Positions 1 to 9,911 of a stretch of DNA of 56,653 bases are shown piece by piece; the first letter of the stretch is position 1; each line of letters begins with the position of its first letter. The position numbers were made by a program, and so were the translations under genes. Source of the stretch: an uncultured Cytophagales bacterium (GTDB taxonomy: Bacteria; Bacteroidota; Bacteroidia; Cytophagales; Thermoflexibacteraceae); NCBI GenBank assembly GCA_938039675.1, contig CALHUI010000018.1, positions 1 through 56,653 of the forward strand, in the 5' to 3' direction. The notes beneath the pieces are model-generated. The model searched no databases. It had not been told where the DNA came from and saw nothing but the letters and a program-made list of their open reading frames with translations.

Positions 1-1
1 A

Positions 2-121
2 AGAGCCTTTAGTTTCTTAAATTTCCGCAGAAGATTATTCAGAGAAATGGAAAAAACGGGAGAATCAGCCGAAGCAATGCTACAAATTGCATTTATATCG
101 TTCATTATCAATTATATATAA
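2..121 (+). CDS. C-terminal end of an unidentified protein, cut by the window edge
   Basis: An open frame runs from the first bases of the window to a TAA at 119-121 and would give about 39 residues. The stretch is basic (RRRLFREMEKTG) and then hydrophobic at its end, so it could be the tail of a membrane protein. Its end overlaps the likely start of the next gene, which would fit translational coupling. The family cannot be recognised from so little sequence, and the frame may be chance. Confidence 0.3.
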   Translation, partial: RAFSFLNFRRRLFREMEKTGESAEAMLQIAFISFIINYI

Positions 122-785
122 TCGCAAAACATTATCTAAAATAGACTCACTTGCTTTTATAGACAAGTTTCTTTGGATAGCATGGTTTTATATTTTCTTG
201 TTCTTTTCGCTCACTATTTTTATTGTTTGGCAGCAGAATGAACACCGCAATCGCAGTCTGATTCGCTATTATCTGCTTCCTTATGCTGCTGAGAACGCGC
301 TGTTAGGGCGTTTTTGGGTATTGTATGGTTGTCTGGCACTTGTATGGCTATTGCTTTGCAGCATGAATTACTGGTGGGTAGAGTATCTGTTGTTTCAATG
401 GGATACCCGCTACGACCCATGGCTGCTGTCTTCGGAAAGGGTTATGTTTTTTTGGCGTGCCTTTTTGTGTATCCTTGTTTTACCTCTGCCGCTGTATTTG
501 CTGTTCTATCAAATCAGCTTGTACTACGGCAGTTTGGCGGGCAATGTAATTATCGCACTTGCCCTGCTGATATTGAATGGCTTAGGAACTTTTGATTGGT
601 TCTTTTTATTCAATACGCTCAAAGCAGTGGATATAGCTTTGAATACATTGGGCGGCACGGATAACAAATATGTTTATGAACTGAACGACCTGCTTGATAT
701 ATTTTACCAAAATGCCATACTGGCTGTTTTGTTATTGCCTTTGGGTTGGTTAGGCTTACGTTATTTTCCTGCATATGACACTTAG
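87..785 (+). CDS. multi-pass inner membrane protein of unknown function
   Basis: The 232-residue product is dominated by hydrophobic segments at roughly residues 30-48, 78-92, 120-143, 150-165 and 208-224, so about five membrane helices are expected. Several aromatic residues flank them. No catalytic or transport motif is visible. It resembles in general form the permease part of ABC-2-type exporters, but no signature supports that strongly. The only start in frame after the upstream stop is a TTG at 87, so the true start is uncertain. Its stop overlaps the ATG of the next (broken) gene by 11 bases, which suggests one transcript. Confidence 0.6.
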   Translation: MHLYRSLSIIYNRKTLSKIDSLAFIDKFLWIAWFYIFLFFSLTIFIVWQQNEHRNRSLIRYYLLPYAAENALLGRFWVLYGCLALVWLLLCSMNYWWVEYLLFQWDTRYDPWLLSSERVMFFWRAFLCILVLPLPLYLLFYQISLYYGSLAGNVIIALALLILNGLGTFDWFFLFNTLKAVDIALNTLGGTDNKYVYELNDLLDIFYQNAILAVLLLPLGWLGLRYFPAYDT

Positions 786-1339
786 TCTTAGAAAACGCTT
801 TTTGATAAGTGAGGGAATTCGCATTGGTTTCATGGCAGGCAGTTGTGTAGCGGTTGCAGACCTGCTGATTTACGGTTTTGGCATATAAGATGTGTATGAT
901 TTTCCGCTATACCTTGGATTACTTTTGATTCCCTACTTACTAGTAGGAGCTTTGCTGATTGCGCAGGTACATCCGTTAGTTGGCACTCGCTTTTTGCGCA
1001 TTTTTATTATCGGTTTTTCAGCCTGTTTAGTCGCATTTCTTATTATTATGTGTAATCTATTGCTGCTGCATCATATAATTGATACAGATTACAAAAACAG
1101 GATAGCAGCCGACTTTACTCAAAAAGCGGTAGAAAAAAGAATGAAAATCAGGCAATATGCGGTTGGTGAGTCGCCGCCCCTGCCTGATGAACAGAAATTG
1201 CATAACGACATGACTTATCGCTATGAATTATTGCCATTGGCAGGTGCCAATGTGGTGAATCTGATACCGATACTGTTTTTTTAGTCTGGTGGTAAGTTTG
1301 GTAATTCGTCTGAGAGCGCGGTTGCAGACGGATAAGTAA
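775..1339 (+). pseudogene. broken small membrane protein gene, DUF4199-like
   Basis: Reading from ATG 775 gives 37 codons and a TAA at 886-888. The same frame then continues as clear membrane protein from GAT 889 to a TAG at 1282-1284. That second stop lies in a seven-T run (1276-1282). Dropping one T joins the frame to a hydrophobic end (SLVVSLVIRLRARLQTDK) that stops at 1337-1339. The repaired product is about 187 residues with three or four helices and a charged loop before the last one, like the DUF4199 family of Bacteroidota. Two independent lesions (nonsense plus frameshift) make a pseudogene likely. Sequencing error at the T run alone cannot explain the TAA. The family call is from general form. 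Confidence 0.55.
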
Positions 1340-1370
1340 TTTATCACGTGAGAGCCTACTTTTGTAAGAA

Positions 1371-1407
1371 CGCGGATTTACGCGGAAAAATCAATACAAA
1401 ATCCGCG
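1371..1407. repeat. inverted repeat between convergent genes
   Basis: CGCGGATTT at 1371-1379 is matched by AAATCCGCG at 1399-1407 across a 19-base loop. It lies between the end of the broken plus-strand gene and the end of the minus-strand MBL hydrolase. It may act as a two-way transcription stop, but the loop is long and the T-run is poor. Confidence 0.3.
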
Positions 1408-1460
1408 GCCGATGTGTGCGTTTAAGTTTATTCACTTACTTAAATACGCTTAAAAACAGC

Positions 1461-2231
1461 CTACGCCCGCACCTTCAAGCCGTCGTAGGCCAGCCGCACG
1501 TTGGGCGGGAGTTCTTTGCTCACTTCGGCGTGCAGCCCGAGGTGGTGGCTGATGTGGGTCAGGTAGGCCATACGCGGTTGGATACGTGCTACTATATCCA
1601 ATGCCTCTTCCAGATTGAAATGTGAGATGTGTTTTTCTTTGCGCAAAGCATTGATAATCAGTATATCAGAACCTTGTATTTTCGCCATTTCTTCGGGGGC
1701 GATGTAGTTGGCATCGGTGATGTAGGTCAGATTACCGAAGCGAAAGCCCAGCACGGGCAGTTTGTAGTGCATTACCTCAACGGGTACAATGGTCGTTTGC
1801 CCGTCGTCCATCACAAACGGATTTTTTGTAATCTCCCGCAAGGCAACATTGGGTGTACCTGGGTATTTAATCGGTGAGAAAACGTAGGCAAATTCCTGTT
1901 TCAATTGTTCTATAACCCTATCGGTGGCATATACGGGCATATCGCGGTTGTCTTTAAAGTTGAACGAACGGATGTCGTCCATACCTGCCGTGTGGTCTTT
2001 ATGCGCATGCGTGAACAGAATAGCATCTACATGCGTAATATTTTCACGCAGTATCTGCTGGCGAAAATCAGGGCCTGTGTCTATCACCAGACTGTAGCCA
2101 TTGAATTTCACATGCACCGATGTGCGCAGGCGCTTGTCGCGGAAGTCAAGCGAGCGGCAGACTGCGCAGGTGCAGGCAATTACCGGAACGCCTTGTGAAG
2201 TGCCTGTTCCTAAAAACGTCAGTTCTGTCAT
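1461..2231 (-). CDS. MBL-fold metal-dependent hydrolase, PhnP-like
   Basis: The 256-residue protein has the beta-lactamase-fold metal motif THAHKDH at residues 74-80, preceded by the fold's first strand (LTFLGTGTSQGVP) and a C-x-C-x2-C cluster (Cys20, 22, 25), as in the PhnP-type branch where such cysteines hold a structural zinc. A later TDANYI segment fits the third metal-ligand motif. Family members cleave phosphodiester or related bonds in the cytoplasm; in Bacteroidota the substrate of this branch is not established, and no phosphonate genes are nearby. No signal peptide is seen. Its ATG overlaps the stop of the upstream DUF6056 gene by four bases, so the two are co-translated. Confidence 0.85.
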   Translation of the reverse strand: MTELTFLGTGTSQGVPVIACTCAVCRSLDFRDKRLRTSVHVKFNGYSLVIDTGPDFRQQILRENITHVDAILFTHAHKDHTAGMDDIRSFNFKDNRDMPVYATDRVIEQLKQEFAYVFSPIKYPGTPNVALREITKNPFVMDDGQTTIVPVEVMHYKLPVLGFRFGNLTYITDANYIAPEEMAKIQGSDILIINALRKEKHISHFNLEEALDIVARIQPRMAYLTHISHHLGLHAEVSKELPPNVRLAYDGLKVRA

Positions 2232-3673
2232 TGTACTTTTACGGCATGGATGTCGAAATATTTTGCAAAGTCTTTATTGGAAATTTTGTGCCCCGGATTT
2301 TCGGTTAATTCTTCAAACATAAGCAATTCCATGTGAGTATCAATCGGCGGGAGCAGCAAAGTGTCCTGCGGATGTGCTTTTTTATGTGCTGCAATGCGCT
2401 TGTATCGCTCTTGGTGGTCTTTGTCGTAGCGCATCGCATCGCCGTTGAGCAAAGTCAGCCATGCTACGCCGATTTTTGTGTTAGGTGAGTATAGTTTTAG
2501 TAGGCCTATTATCAGCAAAGCCACCACCGCATAGGCGGGAATTTTGCCCCATCGTAGTTGCCATTGCTGTTGAAGATAACCCACCCAGCAGGCAACATTA
2601 GCAAACCAGAAAAACAGAAACCAAAAAAAAGCAATGTTTTCAATGCGGACAAAAATGTATGTAAAACCTGTTACCCAGTAGTAGGGGAACACCGCTGCAA
2701 GAATAACAGCAACTGTAAGTGCAGCCATCAATAGAGGTGGCAGGCAAAGGAAATGCGCGGCAGGTAAACGGTACATCAGGCGGGCCAAAAGCGGTATGCA
2801 CAACAGTGTAAAAATCCAGAGTGTGCCGTTTGCTGCCCATGAAGCAAAGATAGGCAATTGCATCAGCAGCCCTGTTACTACCCGCTGCCACTGGAACGAT
2901 TCGGAATGAATACCCAACCGTGCCTGCGTACCGCCCAACATGCCGTAGAGCAGCAAGCCCGTTCCCAAGCAGGCGGCAATAGTCAGCCATTGTGAGGTTC
3001 TTTGTTGCCGCTGTGCCTGAATATCGGTTAAAAACCATATAGTCAGCCCCATGATGCCAAAAAAGGCAAGTACACTAATGGCGACTGCCTCACTGATGCC
3101 GGGTAGTAGCAGCGCAAAAATGGCGGCGGTGATTGTTTCTTTTTGTGTGAGGATTTCGCCCCGCAACAGCGGCGCGGCAATCCCCAGCAGCACCCAAACG
3201 GCAATAAACGCCGTGGCATAAACCACCGCCGAGGAATACCAGTACCACAACTCAACCGCCGAGCGCACATAGGCAAAAAAAATAGCGCAATAGCCCAAAC
3301 TAATTGCTATTAACCACCTGAAAGTCAGTTGCTTTGGCCAAAAGCGATGCATAAAATAACAGCAGGTGGCAATAAAGCCCCCCATAAAAACCATCGGTAC
3401 AAAACGGAAGGCATCAAAGTTGTCAAAAGCCAGCGGATTCAGCCCTTGTAACAAAGTAGAAACGTAGCGACCGTTCCAATACTGCAAAAAATGACCGTAA
3501 AATCCCCAATAGCCATGTTCTTTTATCAGCAGTGCTACCGAATAATCATCCCATGGAGCAGGATGGTTAAACAGCGATACGATAAAAAACGGCAACATGG
3601 CAGCAGTAAAAACGGATATCAGGGCAAATGGCAATAATTGCTTTGTGATGATAGTTTCACGCTGTTTTTTCAT
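2228..3673 (-). CDS. DUF6056-type polytopic membrane protein
   Basis: The 481-residue product has about ten hydrophobic segments. Near its N-terminus it carries PWDDYS followed by WNGRYVS and NPLAF, the conserved pattern of DUF6056 proteins. The acidic pair after the first helix resembles GT-C type membrane glycosyltransferases, where it holds metal or sugar-phosphate, so a role in transferring a sugar to a surface polymer is possible but unproven. It starts just 70 bases from the divergent porV2 start and overlaps the downstream MBL gene by four bases. Confidence 0.75.
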   Translation of the reverse strand: MKKQRETIITKQLLPFALISVFTAAMLPFFIVSLFNHPAPWDDYSVALLIKEHGYWGFYGHFLQYWNGRYVSTLLQGLNPLAFDNFDAFRFVPMVFMGGFIATCCYFMHRFWPKQLTFRWLIAISLGYCAIFFAYVRSAVELWYWYSSAVVYATAFIAVWVLLGIAAPLLRGEILTQKETITAAIFALLLPGISEAVAISVLAFFGIMGLTIWFLTDIQAQRQQRTSQWLTIAACLGTGLLLYGMLGGTQARLGIHSESFQWQRVVTGLLMQLPIFASWAANGTLWIFTLLCIPLLARLMYRLPAAHFLCLPPLLMAALTVAVILAAVFPYYWVTGFTYIFVRIENIAFFWFLFFWFANVACWVGYLQQQWQLRWGKIPAYAVVALLIIGLLKLYSPNTKIGVAWLTLLNGDAMRYDKDHQERYKRIAAHKKAHPQDTLLLPPIDTHMELLMFEELTENPGHKISNKDFAKYFDIHAVKVQ

Positions 3674-3689
3674 GAATTCGCCAGATGAA

Positions 3690-3721
3690 TTGCACCCTTT
3701 GAGGGAAAAATTGTATTTTTG
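3690..3721 (+). promoter_or_regulatory. Bacteroidota-type promoter for porV2-porU2
   Basis: TTG at 3690-3692 and TATTTTTG at 3714-3721 are separated by 21 bases. This fits the TTG-N17..23-TAnnTTTG form known for Flavobacterium and Bacteroides. Transcription would begin near 3728, leaving a short leader before ATG 3743. The alternative TTG start at 3719 would fall inside this promoter. Confidence 0.6.
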
Positions 3722-3742
3722 AACAGACTCTTCCTCGAAGGT

Positions 3743-4864
3743 ATGAAGACCTGTAAAGTTATCTTATTTTGGCTGTTGATAAGTGCTGCTGCCTTGCCAA
3801 CTTTAGCCCAGGGCATTTCTGCACCTAAATACAGCAATGATTTTTTAAGTATTGGCGTGGGTGCGCGCGCCTTGGCTATGGGCGGTGTGCAAGCGGCTGT
3901 AGCTAATGATGTTACGGCTGCCTTTTGGAATCCGGCCGGCCTATTACATATCAAAAAGCCCTTTCAGGCATCGCTGATGCACTCCGAATATTTTGGCGGC
4001 GTAGCCAATTACGACTATGCGGGCATTGCCGCCAAGTTAGACCAAAGCGGTGTCATTGGTTTTTCCCTCATTCGCATGGGGATTGATAACATCCCCGATA
4101 CGCGCCTGCTCATTGCTCCCGACGGGTCGGTGAACTACAACAACGTAGGCTCATTTGCCGATGCTTCTTATGCGTTTTTGCTGTCCTATGCGCGGGAAAG
4201 TTCGTTACTTAAAGGACTTAAAGGCGGTGCCAATCTGAAAATCATCCACCGTACAGCGGGTGCTTTTGCCAATGCATGGGGCTTCGGTCTGGACGTAGGC
4301 GCGCAGTTGCAACGGGGCAAATGGTGGTTGGGCGTTGTGGGCAGAGATATTACAAGCACTTTCAACGTTTGGAACTATAACTCGGAAAGCGTATTTGAAA
4401 TTTTTTCGCAAACAGGCAACCAAATCCCGACTAACGCCATAGAATTGACCCTGCCGCGCATTGTAGCAGATGCTGCTCACGAAATCCCGTTGGGTGAAAA
4501 TATGGGCGCAGTGCTTACAGCAGGCTTCACCTTTACTACCGATGGCAAGCGGAATACTTTGCTTCGCACCGATGTTATTTCTGCTGATATACAGGCAGGA
4601 ATGGAATGGCACTACAAGCAAACCTTCTTTCTGCGCGGCGGTGTTGGCAATTTTCAGCGCTTGCAAAACTTTGATAAAAGCTATTATACGCAGATGCAGC
4701 CGAGCTTCGGTCTGGGTTTTCGCATACTGAATTTTCAGATAGACTATGCGCTGGCAAATGCCCTGCGTTCCGATGCAGTACTTTACTCACACGTATTCAG
4801 CCTGCGCGGCGACTTTGAAAAAGCAAAAACGGATAAACAAAAGACCAAAAAAAACAAGCGATGA
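3743..4864 (+). CDS. porV2: PorV/PorQ-like outer membrane protein (PorV2)
   Basis: The product (373 residues from ATG 3743) has a signal peptide ending at LAQ and the family's opening pattern: FLSIGVGARALAMGGVQ, then AFWNPAGL. It is predicted to be a beta-barrel of the FadL/PorV superfamily. PorV proteins shuttle cargo of the type IX secretion system to the PorU sortase at the outer membrane. The next gene, overlapping by four bases, encodes a PorU-type protease, which supports the PorV2 reading over a fatty acid transporter. A farther upstream TTG (3719) lies inside the promoter and is rejected as start. The C-terminus is a short lysine-rich tail after the last strand. Confidence 0.85.
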   Translation: MKTCKVILFWLLISAAALPTLAQGISAPKYSNDFLSIGVGARALAMGGVQAAVANDVTAAFWNPAGLLHIKKPFQASLMHSEYFGGVANYDYAGIAAKLDQSGVIGFSLIRMGIDNIPDTRLLIAPDGSVNYNNVGSFADASYAFLLSYARESSLLKGLKGGANLKIIHRTAGAFANAWGFGLDVGAQLQRGKWWLGVVGRDITSTFNVWNYNSESVFEIFSQTGNQIPTNAIELTLPRIVADAAHEIPLGENMGAVLTAGFTFTTDGKRNTLLRTDVISADIQAGMEWHYKQTFFLRGGVGNFQRLQNFDKSYYTQMQPSFGLGFRILNFQIDYALANALRSDAVLYSHVFSLRGDFEKAKTDKQKTKKNKR

Positions 4865-7800
4865 AACGGCTTATTACGTGCTGCCTGTTGTTGCTGACAG
4901 CATGGGCAGCCCACTCACAACGATTTGGTAATGAGTGGATTGACTATCAGCAAACCTATTACAAAATTCCTGTTCGTGCAGAGGGGATTTATCGCATCCT
5001 GCCTGCCGATTTGCAAGCGGCAGGTTTATTAACAGCCACCATTGACCCCCGCAATATCCGCATGTTTTTCCGCGGAAGGGAAATTGCCATCAATGTGGTT
5101 GGTGAAAGCGACGGACGATTTGATGCGACAGACTACATAGAGTTTTTTGGTCGGCCGGCAGGGTTAGACCTGATTTTACCCATGTACGAAACCCCCGACC
5201 ATGTAACTAACCTGTATGCAAACTTTTATGAAGGTACGGCCTATTATTTCCTGACAGTCGGCAATACTCGCGGCAAACGCATGGCCATAGTGGCAGAGCG
5301 CAACAATAGCATTCCGGCCGAGACATACCATATGCAGGAAATTATAGACTCCCGCAATGGTAATTTTGCTAACGGCGTGCTTTTCCCCAGTAATATCATC
5401 AATAATAATGATGTCGGCGGACTTTTCTCGCATTTCAACGAAGGAAAAGGTTTAGTCTTGCTCGGTTTTCGGCCTTCCGCAACCATTATCAACCGCACCT
5501 ATGCCTTGCAGGACATGGTGCAACCGCGCGGCGAGTTGATAGTAAAACCCCGAGCCGTCATACGTGTGGCCGGGCGCAACAATACCCTCCACGATGTGGA
5601 TATGTTTTTAGGCACAACTGCTGCCAATCAAGTTCGTGTAGCTAATGCCCGTTTCCAGAATTATTCGGTGGTGGACTTAGTAGCCAATCTGGATTCAACT
5701 TTCCGTTTTCCTTTGCCTTCGGGCAATTTACTGATGGGCTACCGTGTCAATCGGGTAGCGCGAGCCGATGAAGAAGTGGCTATCGGGCATTTTTACCTGA
5801 GCTATCCGCAGGGTTTCAACTTGCAGGGCAGTACTTTCCGCAAGTTTAACCTAAACCCTAACACCAACGGTACTTCACGCATCGTACTGACTAACGTACC
5901 GTCCAACATGCGCCTGTTAGACATTACCGATGAAGGCAATGTTAGCATTATGAACGGGGAAAGCGCAGGCGGCGGGCTTTCGGTAGTTGTGCCTAATACG
6001 CTACGCGGCCGTGTGTTGTACGCAGATGCGCGCATTACGCGTCCTACGGGTATTGTACGCATGAATTTCCGCCGTTTGCCGGTAGAAACCTCCGATTACC
6101 TGATTGTTTCTCATCCGCTTGTACGCCGTCCGTCGGGCAATATCCCCGACCCGGCACAGGCATATGCCAACTACCGCGCATCGGCCAAAGGGGGCAACTA
6201 TCGCCCTTTGTTAGTCAATGTGGACGAACTTTTTGACCAGTTTACCGAAGGCGAACCCAACCCGTTGGCCATTCGCCGCTTTGCTGATTATGCATTGGCA
6301 AATGGCAAACCTAAGTTTTTGTTTTTGTTGGGTAAAGGATTGCAGATTTCAGCTTTTCACTACATGAACCCGGGTTCCGTAGCTGCATGGACACAAATTC
6401 CGCCTTATGGCAGCCCCGGTTCAGACAATGAAATTACGGCAGGGCTGGCAGGTTTTCCCAAACACGTGCCCGCAATTCCTACCGGCCGACTGCCGGCATT
6501 TGACCCTGCGCATGTAGTGAATTACCTCAATAAGGTGATTGAGTACGAGGAGTTTGCATTTGACGAATTGTGGAAAAAAAACGTGCTGCACCTCAGCGGC
6601 GGTTTTACAACCTCAGAAAATGCCCTGTTCCGCGCTTATGTGGATGGCTTTGCAGAAGTAGCGCGAGGCGACTTTTTGGGAGCTAAGGTGGAAACTGTTT
6701 CCAAGAGAACCACTGACTTTGTAGAGTTTATCAACATCCGCGACCAAGTAAACCGCGGGCTGGGGCTAATTACCTTCTATGGCCACGCCGCACTGGATTT
6801 TACCGATATTGACATCGGACGGGTTTCCAACACTACGCTGGGCTACAACAACCGCCGCCGCTATCCGATGGTAATTGTGAACGGCTGCGGCTCGGGTGAT
6901 GTTTTTCAATACAACATTTCATTGGCCGAAGATTGGCTAAATACTGCCCAACGCGGTGCTGTGATTTGGCTGGCACACGGACACTTGGGTTTTGCCGGGC
7001 CGCTGCGTTCTTACACGCAAATTTTCTACGAAAACGTGTTGGGCAAGCGCGAAAATATCAATCTGCCTATCGGAAAAGCCATGCAGAATTTCCTGACAGA
7101 CTACCTACAGCGCTCACCAACTGATTTCAGCATTGCCAATGCACAGCAGTTTATTCTGGCAGGAGACCCTGCCCTGCACCTGTTCAAAGCACCGCAACCC
7201 GACTATGCCATCAGCAACGACAAGGTATTTATCAACGGATTTAACAATGCGCGGGTGATTACGGCACAGGCCGACTCATTCCGCATAGGCATGGTGGTTT
7301 CCAATTTTGGCATTACCGACCGCAACGAGCTGACCGTATCTATCCGCCGAACTTACTCCGACGGGTCGGTAGATATTCTGCCCGTGCGTGCCTTCAACCC
7401 GGTGCGCTATCAGGATACACTGTTCTTCACGGTAGTCAATCCACGCAATTCGCAAAACCGCATCTTCGGCATGAACCGCTTTGAAATTACGGTAGATGCA
7501 GAAAACCGCGTGGCCGAACTACGGGAAGACAATAACACCGCCGTTTTTAATTTCTTCTTCCTGCGCGGTACGATGATTCCGCTTGCACCCAAAGAGTTCA
7601 GCATTGTTAGCCGACAGCCTGTGCCGCTTATTGCACAGAACTCCGACCCGTTTTCGGCAGAGCGCCGCTACCGTTTCCAGTTAGATACTTCCTATTTGTT
7701 CAACAGCGGCATCAGGCGCGATACCACCGTTTTCGGTTACATTACGGCACAATGGACAACAGGGCTGCCCAATGTGCCCGACAGTACGGTTTTCTACTGG

Positions 7801-9894
7801 CGCGTGCGCTATGCCGACCCGCGTGCCGATGAAGACACCGCATGGGCAGAGTCCTCTTTTGTGTTTATCCGCAACAGCCCCGACGGTTGGTCGCAAAGCC
7901 GTCACCCTCAGTTCCGCAAAAATGAACAGCGCGCCATGCAGTTAGATTTGCAACGCCGCAAATGGAACTTTCAAGACCAAACACTCACTTTTACGGGGAC
8001 AGCATTTGGCAATGCTAATGCCAATGCGCTCAATTTTGTACTCAATGTAAACGGGCAGCCGCTGATTACCAACAGTTGCGCCCTAAATCAGCCCAGCCGT
8101 TTCTGCGTGCCGGGTGTCAGCATAGACCGCCTGCTTATTACCGCCATTGACGGGCAAACGGGGCAGTTCTACCGCCCCGATGCCGGCATGGATGCCTGCG
8201 GCTCGTCGTTGTTGGTGGCTGCGATTGACCAATGCGAACTGGTGCGCGGTAATATATTGCAACAAACCTTTAATCGGGTCAAAGATGGCGACTATGTAAT
8301 TGTCATGAATTCGCGCACTGTTGGTTTCGGCGGTTGGGGACAAGGCAACCTGAACGCCATGGGCAGCATTGGTGTAAACGTGGCAACTTTCCGCACCCGT
8401 TATCCCAGTGGTGCACCCATGATTATCATCGGCAGAAAAGGCAGTCCGCAAGGCACGGCAGTAGAGGCTTTCTCAGGTAACAACACCGGGCAGGCAACTA
8501 TTAACCACACCTTGCGCTTTACACCCCACACCGGCACGATAACCTCTACATTAATAGGCCCTGCGGCAGAGTGGGGCAGCCTTTTCCGCCTGATTAACAA
8601 TGCTGAAAATCCGCAGCGCGAAAGCTGGCGATTAGACATATTCGGAGTTGATTTTCAGGGTAATGAGCGTCAGGTATTCAGCAATGTACGCCCAGACAAC
8701 TTTTCGCTGCGCGACCTGAATCCGGCGCAAGTACCTTACCTGCGCCTGCGCTTGCAAGTAGTGGACAGTTTGAACCGCACACCCTACCAGTTGCAGCGCT
8801 GGCAGGTGATTTACAAAGAGGTCCCGGAAGGCATTTTGCTCTACGATACGCTTACCTACCGGGAAAATACCACGCTCAACATCATAGAGGGCGATACGGT
8901 AAAAATCGGATTCTATTTTCTCAACATATCGGGCAACGATTTTGTGGACAGCCTGACGGTAGAATATCGCATTGAAAATACGCAGACAGGAGTTACCTCT
9001 ACGCGTCGTATGCGCATTGTTGCGCCCAAGCGCAATGAACAAACCTATTTCCGCGTGCCAATTAATTCGCTGGAATTTTTGGGTGAAAACCGCATGACCG
9101 TAACCGTCAATCCGCGCATACAGCCCGAGCAGGTCTATGAAAACAACGTGTTGCAGGTGCGCTTCCGAACCAAACCCGATGATATCAACCCCGTGTTGGA
9201 TGTGGCCATAGACGGGCGGCAGATTATGGACGGGGAAATTGTTTCGCCCGAACCGTTTATTATTATCACGCTGAAAGATGAAAACAAACGACTCATCAAA
9301 CGCGATACCAGCGGATGGGATATTCGCATAGGGTTAAACACACCCAATGCCGACATGCGCCGGATTAACTTTAACGACCCCAACCTGAATTGGCGGGTGG
9401 ATGCCGCAGGCAGATTCATTATTGAATATCGCTCTAACAAACTGCCCAACGGCAGCTATCTGCTCACCGTACAGGCTCGGGATGTTACGGGTAATCCTTC
9501 GGGCAGAGAACCCTACCGCATCACTTTCCGCGTCATCAACGAAACAACGGTAACGAATTTCTACCCTTATCCGAATCCGTTTTCTACCAATGTGCGCTTT
9601 GTGTTTACCCTCACGGGCGAAATCCCCGAAGACATCCGCATTCAGATTATGACCGTTTCGGGCAAGGTAGTCAAAACTATTTTCAAAGATGACTTGGGTC
9701 CGCTACAAATCGGCAATAATATCAGCCAGTACGCATGGGATGGTACCGACGAGTTCGGCGACCAGTTAGCACGTGGTGTGTACCTGTACAAAGTAGATGT
9801 GCGCAAAGCAGGTGGAGAGGATTTTGACCGCCGCCCGACTGCTGCCGATGATATGTTCAAGCAGGGCTACGGGAAATTGTACCTGATGAAGTAG
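4861..9894 (+). CDS. porU2: PorU2-type C25 peptidase, type IX secretion sortase-like
   Basis: This 1677-residue exported protein has a signal peptide (residues 1-20), a beta-rich N-terminal part, a gingipain-type C25 peptidase domain (about 410-775), several Ig/CARDB-like beta domains, and a C-terminal FlgD-like/sorting domain (about 1560-1677). The catalytic His642 lies in FYGHA and Cys676 in NGCGSG, both intact. C25 sortases of this group cut the C-terminal signal of type IX cargo and link the cargo to surface lipopolysaccharide. This one is longer than the canonical PorU of about 1100-1300 residues and matches the long PorU2 form. It overlaps porV2 by four bases. A surface C25 protease rather than a sortase remains possible. 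Confidence 0.85.
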   Translation: MKRLITCCLLLLTAWAAHSQRFGNEWIDYQQTYYKIPVRAEGIYRILPADLQAAGLLTATIDPRNIRMFFRGREIAINVVGESDGRFDATDYIEFFGRPAGLDLILPMYETPDHVTNLYANFYEGTAYYFLTVGNTRGKRMAIVAERNNSIPAETYHMQEIIDSRNGNFANGVLFPSNIINNNDVGGLFSHFNEGKGLVLLGFRPSATIINRTYALQDMVQPRGELIVKPRAVIRVAGRNNTLHDVDMFLGTTAANQVRVANARFQNYSVVDLVANLDSTFRFPLPSGNLLMGYRVNRVARADEEVAIGHFYLSYPQGFNLQGSTFRKFNLNPNTNGTSRIVLTNVPSNMRLLDITDEGNVSIMNGESAGGGLSVVVPNTLRGRVLYADARITRPTGIVRMNFRRLPVETSDYLIVSHPLVRRPSGNIPDPAQAYANYRASAKGGNYRPLLVNVDELFDQFTEGEPNPLAIRRFADYALANGKPKFLFLLGKGLQISAFHYMNPGSVAAWTQIPPYGSPGSDNEITAGLAGFPKHVPAIPTGRLPAFDPAHVVNYLNKVIEYEEFAFDELWKKNVLHLSGGFTTSENALFRAYVDGFAEVARGDFLGAKVETVSKRTTDFVEFINIRDQVNRGLGLITFYGHAALDFTDIDIGRVSNTTLGYNNRRRYPMVIVNGCGSGDVFQYNISLAEDWLNTAQRGAVIWLAHGHLGFAGPLRSYTQIFYENVLGKRENINLPIGKAMQNFLTDYLQRSPTDFSIANAQQFILAGDPALHLFKAPQPDYAISNDKVFINGFNNARVITAQADSFRIGMVVSNFGITDRNELTVSIRRTYSDGSVDILPVRAFNPVRYQDTLFFTVVNPRNSQNRIFGMNRFEITVDAENRVAELREDNNTAVFNFFFLRGTMIPLAPKEFSIVSRQPVPLIAQNSDPFSAERRYRFQLDTSYLFNSGIRRDTTVFGYITAQWTTGLPNVPDSTVFYWRVRYADPRADEDTAWAESSFVFIRNSPDGWSQSRHPQFRKNEQRAMQLDLQRRKWNFQDQTLTFTGTAFGNANANALNFVLNVNGQPLITNSCALNQPSRFCVPGVSIDRLLITAIDGQTGQFYRPDAGMDACGSSLLVAAIDQCELVRGNILQQTFNRVKDGDYVIVMNSRTVGFGGWGQGNLNAMGSIGVNVATFRTRYPSGAPMIIIGRKGSPQGTAVEAFSGNNTGQATINHTLRFTPHTGTITSTLIGPAAEWGSLFRLINNAENPQRESWRLDIFGVDFQGNERQVFSNVRPDNFSLRDLNPAQVPYLRLRLQVVDSLNRTPYQLQRWQVIYKEVPEGILLYDTLTYRENTTLNIIEGDTVKIGFYFLNISGNDFVDSLTVEYRIENTQTGVTSTRRMRIVAPKRNEQTYFRVPINSLEFLGENRMTVTVNPRIQPEQVYENNVLQVRFRTKPDDINPVLDVAIDGRQIMDGEIVSPEPFIIITLKDENKRLIKRDTSGWDIRIGLNTPNADMRRINFNDPNLNWRVDAAGRFIIEYRSNKLPNGSYLLTVQARDVTGNPSGREPYRITFRVINETTVTNFYPYPNPFSTNVRFVFTLTGEIPEDIRIQIMTVSGKVVKTIFKDDLGPLQIGNNISQYAWDGTDEFGDQLARGVYLYKVDVRKAGGEDFDRRPTAADDMFKQGYGKLYLMK

Positions 9895-9911
9895 GTTTTT
9901 TGAAATAACAT

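Noticed and set aside
3719-3742. TTG start for porV2, 24 bases upstream
   Set aside because: It overlaps the -7 element of the promoter, so the transcript would not contain it. ATG 3743 starts a standard signal peptide.
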